Of a DNA stretch of 64,000 nt, positions 7,832 to 16,747 are shown piece after piece. The position numbers and the translations under genes were made by a program. The stretch's first letter is position 1, and every line of letters begins with the position of its first letter. Location: assembly GCA_963704075.1 (NCBI GenBank), contig CAVPGV010000004.1:186001-250000 (forward strand), in the 5' to 3' direction. Source of the stretch: JADKAV01 sp963704075 (GTDB lineage: Bacteria > Actinomycetota > Actinomycetes > S36-B12 > UBA10799). The notes beneath the pieces are model-generated. The model did no database searches, was not told the DNA's origin, and was given only the letters and a program-made list of their open reading frames with translations.

Positions 7832-9400
7832 TCAGTCGACTGCCGGGAGTGACACTCTGATCTTCGAGAACCGCACCTTTCCGCCCTTGGGGAAGGTGTT
7901 GTACGCGCTGCTCTGCGCGACGATCTGAAGCGTCAGCTTCTGGCCCTTGCGCATCGCGAAACTGATCGCCTCCAGTGGGACGGAGGCCTTCTGTTTCTTG
8001 CCGTTCAGACGCAATGCGAACGGCGTGATCTGGTTTCCGACCACGGTGTCCGTGCGCTTGTCGACCAACTGCGCCAGGACCCGCACCTTCTTGTTCTTCG
8101 ACGTGCCCTTGTAGGCGATTCGCAGCCTGGGGGTTCCCACCACGACGGTCGGTTTCTTGGCCCGGGCCGTGACGTTCACCGCCCGCTTGGCGGGACCCGG
8201 GATCGTCGGGCGCAGTACGAGTTGGAAGGTCGGCGAGACGTCTCCGGGCAACTTCCCGGCGTAGGGGCCCGACCCGCCGTTCTTCTTCAGGCTGAGCGCG
8301 CCTTTCCCCTTCGCCGTCAGCTTTCGGTCCGGCTTGGGGTAGCTCGATGTGCTGCGATACTTGCCGCGCTGGTCGATCCACGTGAAGCCGGGTCCGGTGT
8401 CGACAGCAGTGTTGCCCTTGAGGTACTTGTCCAGCCACGTCCACGTGCGCTCGAGAGGCAACTTCGAGGCGCCACCTTTCGTCAGGCACACACCGTGGCC
8501 ACCGCAGAACCACACCATCTTCACCGGCGTTCCGGCACGCGTGAGGGCCTTGTAGTTCTCGACCGCCTCCGACGGCGGGAAGAGGTTGTCGATCGTGCCC
8601 TGCAGGATCAAAGTGGGGGTGGTGATCTGCGGGAGCACCTGCGCTGGACCTGCGTCACGGGCGAAATCCACCACCTCCCGACTGAACGTCGTGCCTTTCC
8701 TGGCCTGCGCACGGCCCTTCAGGATCGACGGGCTGAACGTGTTGCCGGGGCGGGTGGCACCGACGAGCAGCGCATTGACCCAGGAGGACTTGATGGTGTC
8801 GGCCTTGTAGAGACTCGTCTGCAAGGAGTTCCAGGCGATGACCGGCACGATCGCGTCGACCCGCTGGTCGATGGCCGCGGTGGACAGCTGGATGCCCCCG
8901 CCGTACGAGCCTCCGGTCATCCCCACCCGGGGGTCACCGGTGGCGTCGAGTTGCGCCTCCGGTCGCTCTGAAACCCAGGTGATCAGTGCGGAGACGTCGC
9001 GGCCTTCGAAGCCCGGGTTGTTCAACTGCGCCTGACCGCCGGACGGCGAGATGCCGCGCGGGTTCCAGGTCAGGACGTTGTAGCCGGCCCGCCGCAGATC
9101 ACCCACACCGGGGATGGACGGGCTGCTGGCCGCGTCCGGGTTGCTCTGCGCCTGGCCCCCGAAACCCGGGCCCTGCAGGACAGTGGGCGCCTTCTGCCCG
9201 TCGGCAAGACCGACCGCCGGGAACCAGTAGAACGTGATCGCCGTGCCGTCGAACGAGGTGATCGTGTTCAGGTCCTGCGCTGCCGCAGGCCCGGCACCCA
9301 GGGCGGCACACGCCACGGCCATGGCACCGGCGGCGGCTAGCGTACGGACTGGACGTCGGGTTGAGCCGACTGTGGGCTCATGGGATTCATGCTGTGTCAC
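7832..9400 (-). CDS. Secreted alpha/beta hydrolase, S15 (Xaa-Pro dipeptidyl-peptidase/CocE)-like
   Basis: A 522-residue protein from a GTG at 9400; the frame is open further but without a better start. Residues 15-40 form a signal peptide (two arginines, a hydrophobic core, then AGPAAAQ). The hydrolase domain contains WNPRGISPSGG, the nucleophile elbow GGSYGGG, an acid in LQGTIDNLFPP and a His in FCGGHGVC. The last 170 residues form a separate beta-rich domain with many Lys/Arg and Val, like those added to secreted actinobacterial hydrolases. Two other secreted proteins follow on the same strand upstream, with a 58-base gap. Peptidase or acyl-esterase activity is inferred. Confidence 0.82.
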   Translation of the reverse strand: MTQHESHEPTVGSTRRPVRTLAAAGAMAVACAALGAGPAAAQDLNTITSFDGTAITFYWFPAVGLADGQKAPTVLQGPGFGGQAQSNPDAASSPSIPGVGDLRRAGYNVLTWNPRGISPSGGQAQLNNPGFEGRDVSALITWVSERPEAQLDATGDPRVGMTGGSYGGGIQLSTAAIDQRVDAIVPVIAWNSLQTSLYKADTIKSSWVNALLVGATRPGNTFSPSILKGRAQARKGTTFSREVVDFARDAGPAQVLPQITTPTLILQGTIDNLFPPSEAVENYKALTRAGTPVKMVWFCGGHGVCLTKGGASKLPLERTWTWLDKYLKGNTAVDTGPGFTWIDQRGKYRSTSSYPKPDRKLTAKGKGALSLKKNGGSGPYAGKLPGDVSPTFQLVLRPTIPGPAKRAVNVTARAKKPTVVVGTPRLRIAYKGTSKNKKVRVLAQLVDKRTDTVVGNQITPFALRLNGKKQKASVPLEAISFAMRKGQKLTLQIVAQSSAYNTFPKGGKVRFSKIRVSLPAVD

Positions 9401-9458
9401 GTGTTCCAGAGTGACATGCCGTGCCCGGCGGGGCGAATGGTCCGTGACAAGAACCCGT

Positions 9459-11216
9459 CTACCGACGAAGCCGGACGGGTTTGCTCTTGCTGCCCGTACA
9501 ACCATGCGCCGGTCGCACCACGACCCGGTAGGTGCCGCGTGGCAGATTCATGGTGCGCGTCTCCGACCTGCCGCGGGTGCGCACGACCTTGACCGCGCCC
9601 CACTTCCCCTTCTGCCGCTTCTGAACCCGGACCTTCCACGAGCCGCGCGGCAGCGAGGGCGTCACCTTGACACGCAACTTGCCTCTTCTCTGAACGGCTC
9701 GTGCGGTGACGCCGGAGTCGATTTGGGCCATGTAGTCCATGTTCAGCCCGGCAGCGTTGCGCGTGATCCCGACATCGCGCGTCGCGACGACACCGCCACG
9801 GGCGCCGGACTGGACGAACATGTTGTCCACGTAGCCATCGATGCTGCCGAAGGGGGACCAGTTGCGCACCCTGACCAAGTCGTTGGGCGGATTCACCGGG
9901 ATCCCGTAGACCGCCAAGTTGGCAGATTGCACGGCGGTGTAGACCGGCAGGTCGATCCATCGGTAGGCCGTGTCCCGGTCCACCCAGCGGAACTTGCGGC
10001 TTGCCACACTGCCGGTGAAGAACGCGCTCCATCGTCTCTGGTCGATCAAGCGCCACAGAACGCTATCGCCGTCGAGGGTTCGCAGGAACGATGCCAGCGA
10101 CTCGGTGTTCGCCGGCGGCCGACCGTCCAGCCCCGAGTAGAGCCCGGTGAACTGCTGGGCCGTCGGCACCCGCCAATTGCTGAAGCCGGCCGCGCCCCGC
10201 TGGTTCATCTCCTTCAGGTGCAGGGCGACGGTGCCGTTCCCTTCGAACACCCGGCCCTGATAGGGCGGACGGTGCGTCAAGTCCTCGACGGATCCCGGCA
10301 ACCACATCTGCGCGCGCTGAGTAGTGCTCGCGGTCTTGCGGCCGATGTCCACCACCGTATTGGCGGGTATCTGCGGCGGCAGGTTCTCCAGTTCCACCTT
10401 GTGCCAGGCCTCGTAGTCGTTGACGATCCGCTGGTAGACCCTCGGCCGGAACACCACGTTGCGCTCGGCGTGCATCCAGACCGCCATCGACTGCTGGTCG
10501 GCCAGCCCGTTGTACAGCGCCCGGATCCGCTTTGAGTGAGCGGAGTTGAGATAGCGGTTGTGGTTGAGCAGCGTGCGTCCCTGTGCAGCCAGGATCGAGT
10601 TGCCAGGACCGGGGACGAGATAGTCGTGGATGTCCTTGGCCATGGGCCCGAAGGTGACCGCACCCTTGTCATACTGGGAGTAGAAGCGGTCCCGCGCCGT
10701 GTCGAGTTTGCGCTGCGGCTCCGTGGTGTCCTCGCCGTCCTCCTTGGCCTTGGCCAGCGCCTTGGCCGCTTCCGCGACCGGGATGAACTCGTCCTTGTAA
10801 AGGGCGTTGAGCGAGTTGTTCTTCTCCCGCAGTTTCGTGATCTGATCCTTCAGACTGCTGTCATCCAGGCGCCGGATCAGATCGTTGACGCTGTTCTGCA
10901 CGTCGGTGATCTGCAGGCTCAACTGATCGAGTTTGCGCGAGAGTTCGTCGAGTTTCTGCGAGGTCTGGTTCGGGAAACCGATCGCATCGAGGACAAAACC
11001 CTCCCCCTTGCCGAGAGCGGCACCGGCAATGCGCGCGGCCAACCACTTGGCCATCGATGTCGTCGGGCCGAATTCGACGTCGGAGGTGACGGACGTCGCT
11101 GGCTGCAGCGGCGCGAGTGCCTGCGCGGGCGACCCCATGCTGAATCCGAGAGCGAGGACCACGGTTGCAGTCGCGAGGCGACGTCGCAGCCGCCTGGTCT
11201 CAGAGGAGATTCTCAT
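9459..11216 (-). CDS. Secreted protein of unknown function, tandem paralog 1
   Basis: A 585-residue protein with an N-terminal signal peptide (RRLATATVVLALGFSMGSPAQA). After a hydrophobic patch (MAKWLAARIAGAALGKG) comes a helical, coiled-coil-like region at about 85-180 with leucine heptads (KLDELSRKLDQLSLQ). The middle carries ERNVVFRPRVYQRIV and FSNWRVPTAQQFTGLYSG, the latter like the W-x-x-P-T turn of Lcl/DUF1566 domains. The basic C-terminal domain (from VKVTPSLPRGSWKVRVQ) resembles a cell-surface beta domain. It aligns end to end with the next gene upstream, including length. A helical pore-former or wall-associated protein is conceivable; no function is assigned. Confidence 0.8.
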   Translation of the reverse strand: MRISSETRRLRRRLATATVVLALGFSMGSPAQALAPLQPATSVTSDVEFGPTTSMAKWLAARIAGAALGKGEGFVLDAIGFPNQTSQKLDELSRKLDQLSLQITDVQNSVNDLIRRLDDSSLKDQITKLREKNNSLNALYKDEFIPVAEAAKALAKAKEDGEDTTEPQRKLDTARDRFYSQYDKGAVTFGPMAKDIHDYLVPGPGNSILAAQGRTLLNHNRYLNSAHSKRIRALYNGLADQQSMAVWMHAERNVVFRPRVYQRIVNDYEAWHKVELENLPPQIPANTVVDIGRKTASTTQRAQMWLPGSVEDLTHRPPYQGRVFEGNGTVALHLKEMNQRGAAGFSNWRVPTAQQFTGLYSGLDGRPPANTESLASFLRTLDGDSVLWRLIDQRRWSAFFTGSVASRKFRWVDRDTAYRWIDLPVYTAVQSANLAVYGIPVNPPNDLVRVRNWSPFGSIDGYVDNMFVQSGARGGVVATRDVGITRNAAGLNMDYMAQIDSGVTARAVQRRGKLRVKVTPSLPRGSWKVRVQKRQKGKWGAVKVVRTRGRSETRTMNLPRGTYRVVVRPAHGCTGSKSKPVRLRR

Positions 11217-11339
11217 GGTGGGGCCTCCGGTGTCGGTTGGACCGCGCAGGACGCACGCGGAGATCAGGGGTGGCGGCCAGAGTCAGCCCGCGGTCATGGA
11301 ATGTGTCGCCTGCACGATCCGTCCCGGGTTCATCGCGAT

Positions 11340-13097
11340 TCATCGGAGCAGGCGCACCGGGTCGCTCTTGCTCCGTACACAACCGTGGCTGGACGGGACG
11401 ACGATGCGGTACCGGCCCTTGGGCATGTTCACGGTGCGGGTCTCCAGCTTGCCGCGGGTGCGCAGGTTCTTGACCGCTTTCCACGACCCCTTATGCCGCT
11501 TCTGCACTCGGAACCTCCAGGATCCCTTGGGCAACTTCGGCGTCACCTTGACCCGCAGTTTGCTGCGCGACTGGACGGCGCGGGCGGTCACCCCGGAGCC
11601 CAGCTGCGCCATGTAGTCGATGGGAAGTCCGGCTCCGTTGCGGGTGACCCCGACCGGTCGGGTGGCGAGGAAACCACCACGGGCGGACTGCTGGGTGAAC
11701 ATGTTGTTCACGTACCCGGTGATGCTGCCGAAAGGACTCCAGTCGCGTTCCCTGACAATCCCGACGGGCTCGGCCGGCACCGGGGCGACCTGACCGTTGG
11801 CAGAGATCACCCCCGTGTAGACCGGGAGCTTGATCGTCTTCAGGGACGTGTTCCTGTCGCGCCACCGGAACGTGTTGATGCGCACGGTGTCGGTATACAG
11901 AATGGGCCAGGTGCCCTGGCCGACCCGCGACCACAGGGAACTGCCGCCGTTGATCTTGCTCAAGAACGTCGAGACGCGTTCCGAACTCGCCGGCGGCCGC
12001 CCGTCCGGGCCCGAGTACAGGCCGACGAACTGCGTCACAGTGGGCACCGACCAATCCTTGAAGCCGGCCTGTTCGCGATCGTTGATCAGCTTCAGTTGCC
12101 GCGGCACGGTCCCGACGCCGTCGTACACCTGGCCCTGATACGGCGGACGGTGTCGGAGGCCCTGGACCGAGGGCGGGGTCCACATCTGCTTGCGCTGCGT
12201 CGTGTCCGCGATCTTGCGCCCGGTGTCGACCACGGCGTCCGGATGAATCTGCGGGGGCAGGTTTTCGAGTTCCCGCTTGCGCCACGCGGTGTAGTCATCG
12301 ATCACGCGCTTGTAGACCGGGGGGCGGAACACCACGTTACGTTCGGCGTGCATCCATACGGCCATGGCCTGCTGGTCGGCCAAGGCGTCGTACATGGCCC
12401 GGATCCGCTGGGAGTGCTGCGCGGTGATGTACCGGTTGCGGTTCAGCAAAGTGCGCCCCTGCGCGGCCAGGATCGAATTCCCGGGGCCGGGCATGAGGTA
12501 GTCGTGGATGTCCTTGGCGATCGAGGCGTACGTCGAAGCGCCCACGTCGTATTGGGCGTAGAAGCGATCCCGGGCGGCGTCGAGATCGCGTTGGGGCCCC
12601 GTGGTGTCCTTGCCGTCCTCCTTGGCCTTGGCCAGAACCTGCGCGGCGTCCACCACGGGGATGAACTCATCGCGGTACAGGTTGTTCAGGGCGTTGTTCT
12701 TCTCGCGCAGCTCCGTGATCTGATCCTTCAGATCGCTGTCATCGAGGCGGCGGACCAACTCGTTGACGCTGTTCTGCAGATCGGTGAGCTGGACACTCAA
12801 CTGGTCCAACTGGCGGCCGAGTTGGTCGAGTTTGGCGGCTGTCTGGTTCGGGAAGCCGATGGCATCGATGATGAATCCGGTCCCCTTGCCGATCGCGGCT
12901 CCGGCGATACGTTCGGCAAGCCACTTGGCCATCACCGTTGCGCCTGCGACATCGGCGTCCGAGAGCTCGGACACGGGCGGTTGTGTGGGAGTCGCCGCCG
13001 CCGGGGGGGCGCTGCTCGCAGCGAGCACCAACGCCAGACCACCGGTGGCCGTGACCAGTCCGTGTCGACGCATACGGGACATCGCGCGAACGTTCAT
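11340..13097 (-). CDS. Secreted protein of unknown function, tandem paralog 2
   Basis: A 585-residue protein, the same length as its neighbour and collinear with it throughout: shared blocks include KDQIT.LREKNN, PGPGNSILAAQGRTLLN, MAVWMHAERNVVFRP and NWSPFGSI/DWSPFGSI. A signal peptide (LVTATGGLALVLAASSAPPAAA) is followed by a hydrophobic AKWLAERIAGAAIGKG patch and a coiled-coil-like helix pair at about 90-150. The middle has the same W-x-V-P-T-x-x-Q-F motif, and the C-terminus is the same basic beta-type domain ending in a Cys-containing SHGCVRSKS. The two genes are 123 bases apart on one strand and arose by tandem duplication. Function unknown. Confidence 0.8.
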   Translation of the reverse strand: MNVRAMSRMRRHGLVTATGGLALVLAASSAPPAAATPTQPPVSELSDADVAGATVMAKWLAERIAGAAIGKGTGFIIDAIGFPNQTAAKLDQLGRQLDQLSVQLTDLQNSVNELVRRLDDSDLKDQITELREKNNALNNLYRDEFIPVVDAAQVLAKAKEDGKDTTGPQRDLDAARDRFYAQYDVGASTYASIAKDIHDYLMPGPGNSILAAQGRTLLNRNRYITAQHSQRIRAMYDALADQQAMAVWMHAERNVVFRPPVYKRVIDDYTAWRKRELENLPPQIHPDAVVDTGRKIADTTQRKQMWTPPSVQGLRHRPPYQGQVYDGVGTVPRQLKLINDREQAGFKDWSVPTVTQFVGLYSGPDGRPPASSERVSTFLSKINGGSSLWSRVGQGTWPILYTDTVRINTFRWRDRNTSLKTIKLPVYTGVISANGQVAPVPAEPVGIVRERDWSPFGSITGYVNNMFTQQSARGGFLATRPVGVTRNGAGLPIDYMAQLGSGVTARAVQSRSKLRVKVTPKLPKGSWRFRVQKRHKGSWKAVKNLRTRGKLETRTVNMPKGRYRIVVPSSHGCVRSKSDPVRLLR

Positions 13098-13230
13098 ACC
13101 TCGGCCTCGGTTCCATCCGGGCCACGCAAGCTTGAAGTCCGCGCAGCATTCGTCTGTCGTGCAATGCGGACCACGCTAGCCCACTGGGCATGCGACGCGC
13201 GGGGCGTTCAATCCGTTCCCGTCCGGCCCC

Positions 13231-14028
13231 TCAGACACCCAGGGGCCCGCGCGCCATCCTTTCGAAGAGACGGTAGGGCAAGATGCGCTTGGCGATGGTG
13301 CCGAATCGTTCATCCAGCTTGCCGACGCTGACCCGCCGCGGCGGGTTGCGCGCGTAGAGCACGCGCCGCACCACGTCAGCGACCTTGCCCGCCTCCACAC
13401 CGTTGCGTTCGTCGTGCTCCATGACCGTGAGCGCGGATTCGCTCGCTGGCGCGTAGGGCTCGCTGGATGGGACCTGGCGACGGTTGTCGGTGAATCCCGT
13501 GCGTACGTTCCCGGGTTCGACGATCGTCACGGATATCGCGAACGGCGCCACTTCGTAGGCCAGCGCCTCGGCGAACCCTTCGAGGGCGAACTTGCTCGCC
13601 GAGTAGTAGGCCTGGAACGGCAGCCCCAGCACTCCCCCGATGGACCCCAGAAGCACGATTCGCCCGCCACCGTTGCGTCGCATGTCGGGCAGGACTGCAC
13701 GGACCGCCCGGACCGTGCCCCAGAAGTTGGTCTCTAGTTGGGCCTTCGCGATTGGGATGGCGGTGTCCTCGACCGAACCCGCCAGACCCCATCCGGCGGC
13801 CGTGACCAACGCATCCACGTGGCCGTACTCGGCCACGACCTCGGCGACACCGTCCTTCACCGAACGGTCATCGTCGACGTCCATGACCAGGGGTTGCCAT
13901 CGCCCGCTGGACGTTCCGCGTCTACTGGCTCCGACGCCGCGCCACCCGTCATCGGCCAGCCGGTCGGCACACGCTCGTCCCAAACCGGACGAGGCACCCG
14001 TGATGAGGCACACGCGGTTCTCCACCAC
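13231..14028 (-). CDS. Short-chain dehydrogenase/reductase
   Basis: A 265-residue Rossmann-fold enzyme. The nucleotide site is TGASSGLGRA near the start, DVDD follows beta-3, and the catalytic pair is YYSASK with the serine of LLGSIGG upstream. The EPGNVRTGF motif after the active site is typical of classical SDRs. Two adjacent GTG codons (14028 and 14025) are possible starts; both give a protein beginning directly before the VCLITGASSG strand, so the much longer open frame was rejected. Substrate unknown; NADP is likely because of the Arg residues after beta-2 (ASRRGTS). Confidence 0.87.
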   Translation of the reverse strand: MVENRVCLITGASSGLGRACADRLADDGWRGVGASRRGTSSGRWQPLVMDVDDDRSVKDGVAEVVAEYGHVDALVTAAGWGLAGSVEDTAIPIAKAQLETNFWGTVRAVRAVLPDMRRNGGGRIVLLGSIGGVLGLPFQAYYSASKFALEGFAEALAYEVAPFAISVTIVEPGNVRTGFTDNRRQVPSSEPYAPASESALTVMEHDERNGVEAGKVADVVRRVLYARNPPRRVSVGKLDERFGTIAKRILPYRLFERMARGPLGV

Positions 14029-14142
14029 TTCACAGTAGTGTTTCGGACCACCTGTCCAGCCTCGCCCGACGTGAGCCACGGCCCTCAGGCGGTGCCACGG
14101 GTCGCTGCCCAGCCCCGCGCGACCACGGCCAATCGGTGGACC

Positions 14143-14235
14143 AGAGGCGTGAGAGTCAGGTGCAGGGGTTGGACAAATCGGTGAGAACGGCCGCGCGACT
14201 CCACCGGTCCAACGCCGTGCCTCCAACGCCTGTAC
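14143..14235. repeat. Dispersed intergenic repeat R2, copy A
   Basis: Starting at AGAGGCGTGAGAG, 34 bases match copy B (32046-32079) with three differences, continuing through GTTGGACAA and an ACGGCCG core to CTCCAACGCCTGTAC. The arms GTTGGA and TCCAAC face each other, so the unit can fold. It lies in the 14029-14555 gap; the rest of that gap (14236-14555) shows no gene or signal I can support. Confidence 0.6.
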
Positions 14236-14555
14236 GCCATCGACCTGGGAAGGGAGTGGCCGAACTCGCATCCGAAACCCCGCCCGTTGAGACCCGAACG
14301 CCCGCGAGCCCAGCCCTGAGCCCGACCGCGGCAACCTGGTCACGTGCCGCGCTCCGCCGAGCCTGCAATGGTCGTTCCGGGTTCAGAGGAGCTCCGGCAA
14401 GCCGTGCAAGTCCTTCGGCCGAAGGCCTACCAGACCCAGGGCCGGAAACATACCCCCGTCATCGACTTGCGAAAGGGCGTCTAGCGGGTCCAGATCGCCG
14501 CAACGGACGGCTACCACGCGCGGCGCCCGATCGCGTCAGACCGGTGCGTTGACGC

Positions 14556-14747
14556 TCAACCGGCCAGGTTCTGGAAGACCTCGTAGACCATGAACGCGGG
14601 CCACAGGATCCCTTGGAAAAAGGCCCACACGTACTCCCAGAACGAGTCGGCTTGTTGCCAGAAGTAGACCCACGCACCGAATATCCCTAGACCGTAGATA
14701 GCTCCGCCACCGGCAGCGCTTCCGGCATTCGACTTGTTGTTGGACAT
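14556..14747 (-). CDS. Small membrane protein
   Basis: A 63-residue protein starting at the ATG preceded by a strong GGAGGCGATT ribosome site; a longer in-frame start was rejected for lacking one. After a short Asn/Ser/Gly-rich head there is a glycine-rich hydrophobic segment (AIYGLGIFGAWVYFW) and a second aromatic hydrophobic helix (YVWAFFQGILWPAFMVY), so two membrane spans are likely. No family motif is recognised. It stands alone, with the SARP regulator 140 bases upstream on the same strand. Confidence 0.7.
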   Translation of the reverse strand: MSNNKSNAGSAAGGGAIYGLGIFGAWVYFWQQADSFWEYVWAFFQGILWPAFMVYEVFQNLAG

Positions 14748-14886
14748 GGCAATCGCCTCCGTCTTGAGGTTACGCAAGAGGCAGTCAGCGATCAATGCCA
14801 CGCAGTGAAGCCGCTACAGCCCGGTCGTTCCGACGTGAATCGTGGCGCCGCCTCGTGCAGAACGTCGCATGCGAACGTGTCACCGT

Positions 14887-15768
14887 TCACGAGTGCGCCC
14901 GGTTGCTTGTAGGGGCTCGCGGGGGTGCCCCACCGGATAGCAGAACTGACCGCATGAGACGGGCAGTGGCATCTGAGGGCACCACTCCCACTTCATCTAT
15001 CATGACGTGTCGGCAGGTCTGATATGCGCGGCGAGCCTCCGCGATATTGCCCTCCGCCAGGTGAATCTCGATGATCCTCCGGTGGGCGGTCTCCCGCAGA
15101 GGATCGACCGACAAGGCCGCGAACGCAGCCTCCAGAGCCAGGCCGAAATGCCCCTCCCGCGCCTGCCGCTTCGCTTCTTCCTCCAAGAGGTGCAACCGCA
15201 ATTGGCGAAGACGTTCCCGATCGGTCACCAGCCACTGCTCGTCCCAGCCCGGCAGAAGCTCGCCCTCATATCCGATCCCCTCTAGATCCGTGGCAGGAGT
15301 CCGGGTGGTCGAGCGCATGCTCGACGTCGCTTCGACGATGTACCTGTACACGTCCACCTCGACACTCGGCGACAACTGGACGTTCGACCCAGCGGAGGTT
15401 ATGAGCCCGTAGGTCGAACGGTTGACCCGCCACATGCATGTGCGCAGGCACGCCATCGCTTTGATCTCGTCCGTCTCCGGCCAGAGGGTTCCCGCCGCCC
15501 GGGACCGCTGAGTACGGCCCCTCAGCGCCAGCAAGGCCACGAGCCGCTGCGCGATCGGAGCCAGTTCGATGCTGACGCCAAGGACAGCGAGACTGAAACC
15601 ACCGAGCAGCCGCAGCGAAGGGGCGGGCGTCGGCAGCGTTGCGACGCGAGATGACCCCGCCAGCGTCGATTCGCCGCGCTGGCGCGGGATCGTCCCCGTG
15701 GTCGTGTTTTGCATCTCCGCACCTGCCAGCCACGTGCCAGTCTCCACAGACACTTCGGAATGCACCAT
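14887..15768 (-). CDS. SARP/BTAD-type transcriptional regulator
   Basis: A 293-residue protein in the layout of Streptomyces antibiotic regulatory proteins: an OmpR-like winged helix (about 55-130, with APIAQRLVALLALRGR and the AMACLRTCMWRVNR recognition helix) and then the bacterial transcriptional activation domain (about 150-290, with RLRLHLLEEEAKRQAREG, LALEAAFAALSVDPLRETAHRRIIEIHLAEGN and EARRAYQTCRHVM). There are no AAA or TPR extensions, so it is a small SARP. The ATG at 15768 was chosen; GTG 15810 and ATG 15714 are alternatives. The intergenic region toward the divergent secreted-protein gene carries three heptamers at 11-base spacing, the usual SARP target pattern, so it probably activates that gene. 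Confidence 0.85.
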   Translation of the reverse strand: MVHSEVSVETGTWLAGAEMQNTTTGTIPRQRGESTLAGSSRVATLPTPAPSLRLLGGFSLAVLGVSIELAPIAQRLVALLALRGRTQRSRAAGTLWPETDEIKAMACLRTCMWRVNRSTYGLITSAGSNVQLSPSVEVDVYRYIVEATSSMRSTTRTPATDLEGIGYEGELLPGWDEQWLVTDRERLRQLRLHLLEEEAKRQAREGHFGLALEAAFAALSVDPLRETAHRRIIEIHLAEGNIAEARRAYQTCRHVMIDEVGVVPSDATARLMRSVLLSGGAPPRAPTSNRAHS

Positions 15769-15819
15769 CGGGCGTTCGGACAAACGACGTCGATTGTCCG
15801 GTCCCGTCACAACTCGCCC

Positions 15820-15848
15820 GGTGACGCGAGCGTGACGAGGCGGTGACG
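15820..15848 (+). promoter_or_regulatory. Candidate SARP-binding site: three heptamers at 11-bp spacing
   Basis: The heptamers GGTGACG (15820), CGTGACG (15831) and GGTGACG (15842) are exactly 11 bases apart, one helical turn. SARPs bind such direct repeats overlapping the -35 region, typically with the last repeat 8 bases before the -10. Here a TAAGGCT sequence begins 8 bases after the third heptamer and would serve the rightward secreted-protein gene. The site lies between that gene and the SARP gene. Confidence 0.6.
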
Positions 15849-15917
15849 TCTATCGGTAAGGCTGCCCTTACTGCACCTCACCCAGGCTGCAGGTTTCGAC
15901 ACACAAGGTAGGCAAAG

Positions 15918-16517
15918 ATGTTCAGCAGAGTCTCGCAATTACGACCCTCACCGGCGATCGTGGTCTCCTTCGTCGCCATCAGCGCACTCATCGGTGGTAC
16001 GGCCGCCGCCGCTCCGAACGACCCGGACCCCCAGTCGACGAGCCAGGCGACCAGCCAAGCCGTGAAGAAGTCGAAGATCCGGAAGATCGCAACCAACAAG
16101 GCGAACAAAGCGATCACCAACCGGGCTCCGACCCTGGAAGTCCTGTTCGCACAGACCGTCGCCGACAACGCTGTGACGACGGCGAAGCTGGCCGATGCCG
16201 CCGTGACCACAGCCAAACTGGCGGACAGCGCGGTGACCGGTGCCAAGATCGCCGAGGAAGCGGTCAAGGGACGGGAGTTGGGGCCGACGCAGGTTGTCAC
16301 CAACGGTGCGGGCATCGCGAACAACGCGACCGGCTCAGTCGCCGTCGTATGCCCCGCAGGCACCCAGATGGTCAGTGGGGGCGGCACGACCACACTCGGC
16401 GGCACCGACCTCGTTCTCATGCTGAGGAGCCTCCCGATCGGCAATGGGTGGGTCGTCACCTACCGGAACATCTCCGGCGTGGCACAGACCATCACCGCAG
16501 TGGCAAGTTGCCTATGA
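15918..16517 (+). CDS. Secreted protein with AVTTAKLAD repeats
   Basis: A 199-residue protein with an N-terminal signal peptide (SPAIVVSFVAISALIGGTAAAA). A Lys-rich segment (VKKSKIRKIATNKANKAI) precedes three tandem ten-residue repeats, NAVTTAKLAD, AAVTTAKLAD and SAVTGAKIAE, spaced as in repeats found in phage-fibre-like and actinobacterial surface proteins. The C-terminal 75 residues contain a Gly-rich VSGGGTTTLGG stretch and two cysteines (VVCPAG and ASCL) that could form a disulfide. It is divergent from the SARP gene and sits behind the 11-bp repeats, so SARP activation is likely. Function unknown. Confidence 0.78.
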   Translation: MFSRVSQLRPSPAIVVSFVAISALIGGTAAAAPNDPDPQSTSQATSQAVKKSKIRKIATNKANKAITNRAPTLEVLFAQTVADNAVTTAKLADAAVTTAKLADSAVTGAKIAEEAVKGRELGPTQVVTNGAGIANNATGSVAVVCPAGTQMVSGGGTTTLGGTDLVLMLRSLPIGNGWVVTYRNISGVAQTITAVASCL

Positions 16518-16561
16518 CGAGGAACGACACCGGCGTGTAAGCGTCTGACCGTTCCAACGGC

Positions 16562-16598
16562 GTGCCGCGGCTGCGGCAAAGACCCCCAGCCGCGGCAC
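16562..16598. terminator. Strong hairpin, bidirectional terminator candidate
   Basis: A perfect 12-base stem, GTGCCGCGGCTG (16562-16573) and CAGCCGCGGCAC (16587-16598), with a 13-base loop. It lies between two convergent genes ending at 16517 and 16748, where a shared terminator is expected. No U-tract follows, as is common in actinobacteria. The rest of the 230-base gap shows nothing else. Confidence 0.7.
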
Positions 16599-16747
16599 CT
16601 CACAACTCGCCGAGACAACGTCCGGATCGCAGGCGAGCAGCGGATCGGGCGGGGTGCGACGAGGGTCAGCGTCGGAACCCCGCGCGGTCTTTGTCGGGTC
16701 GTGCGCACGGCTCGTCGGGGTCGGTCGTGCAGTCGCCCGGAAAACCG

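Noticed and set aside
9234..10535. Open frame of 433 codons on the plus strand
   Set aside because: Antisense to the secreted hydrolase and the first secreted paralog; the product is His/Arg/Pro-rich with no domain.
10536..13331. Open frame of 931 codons on the plus strand
   Set aside because: It is antisense to the secreted paralog genes, which have signal peptides and conserved blocks; high GC keeps this frame open. Its product has low-complexity, non-globular composition.
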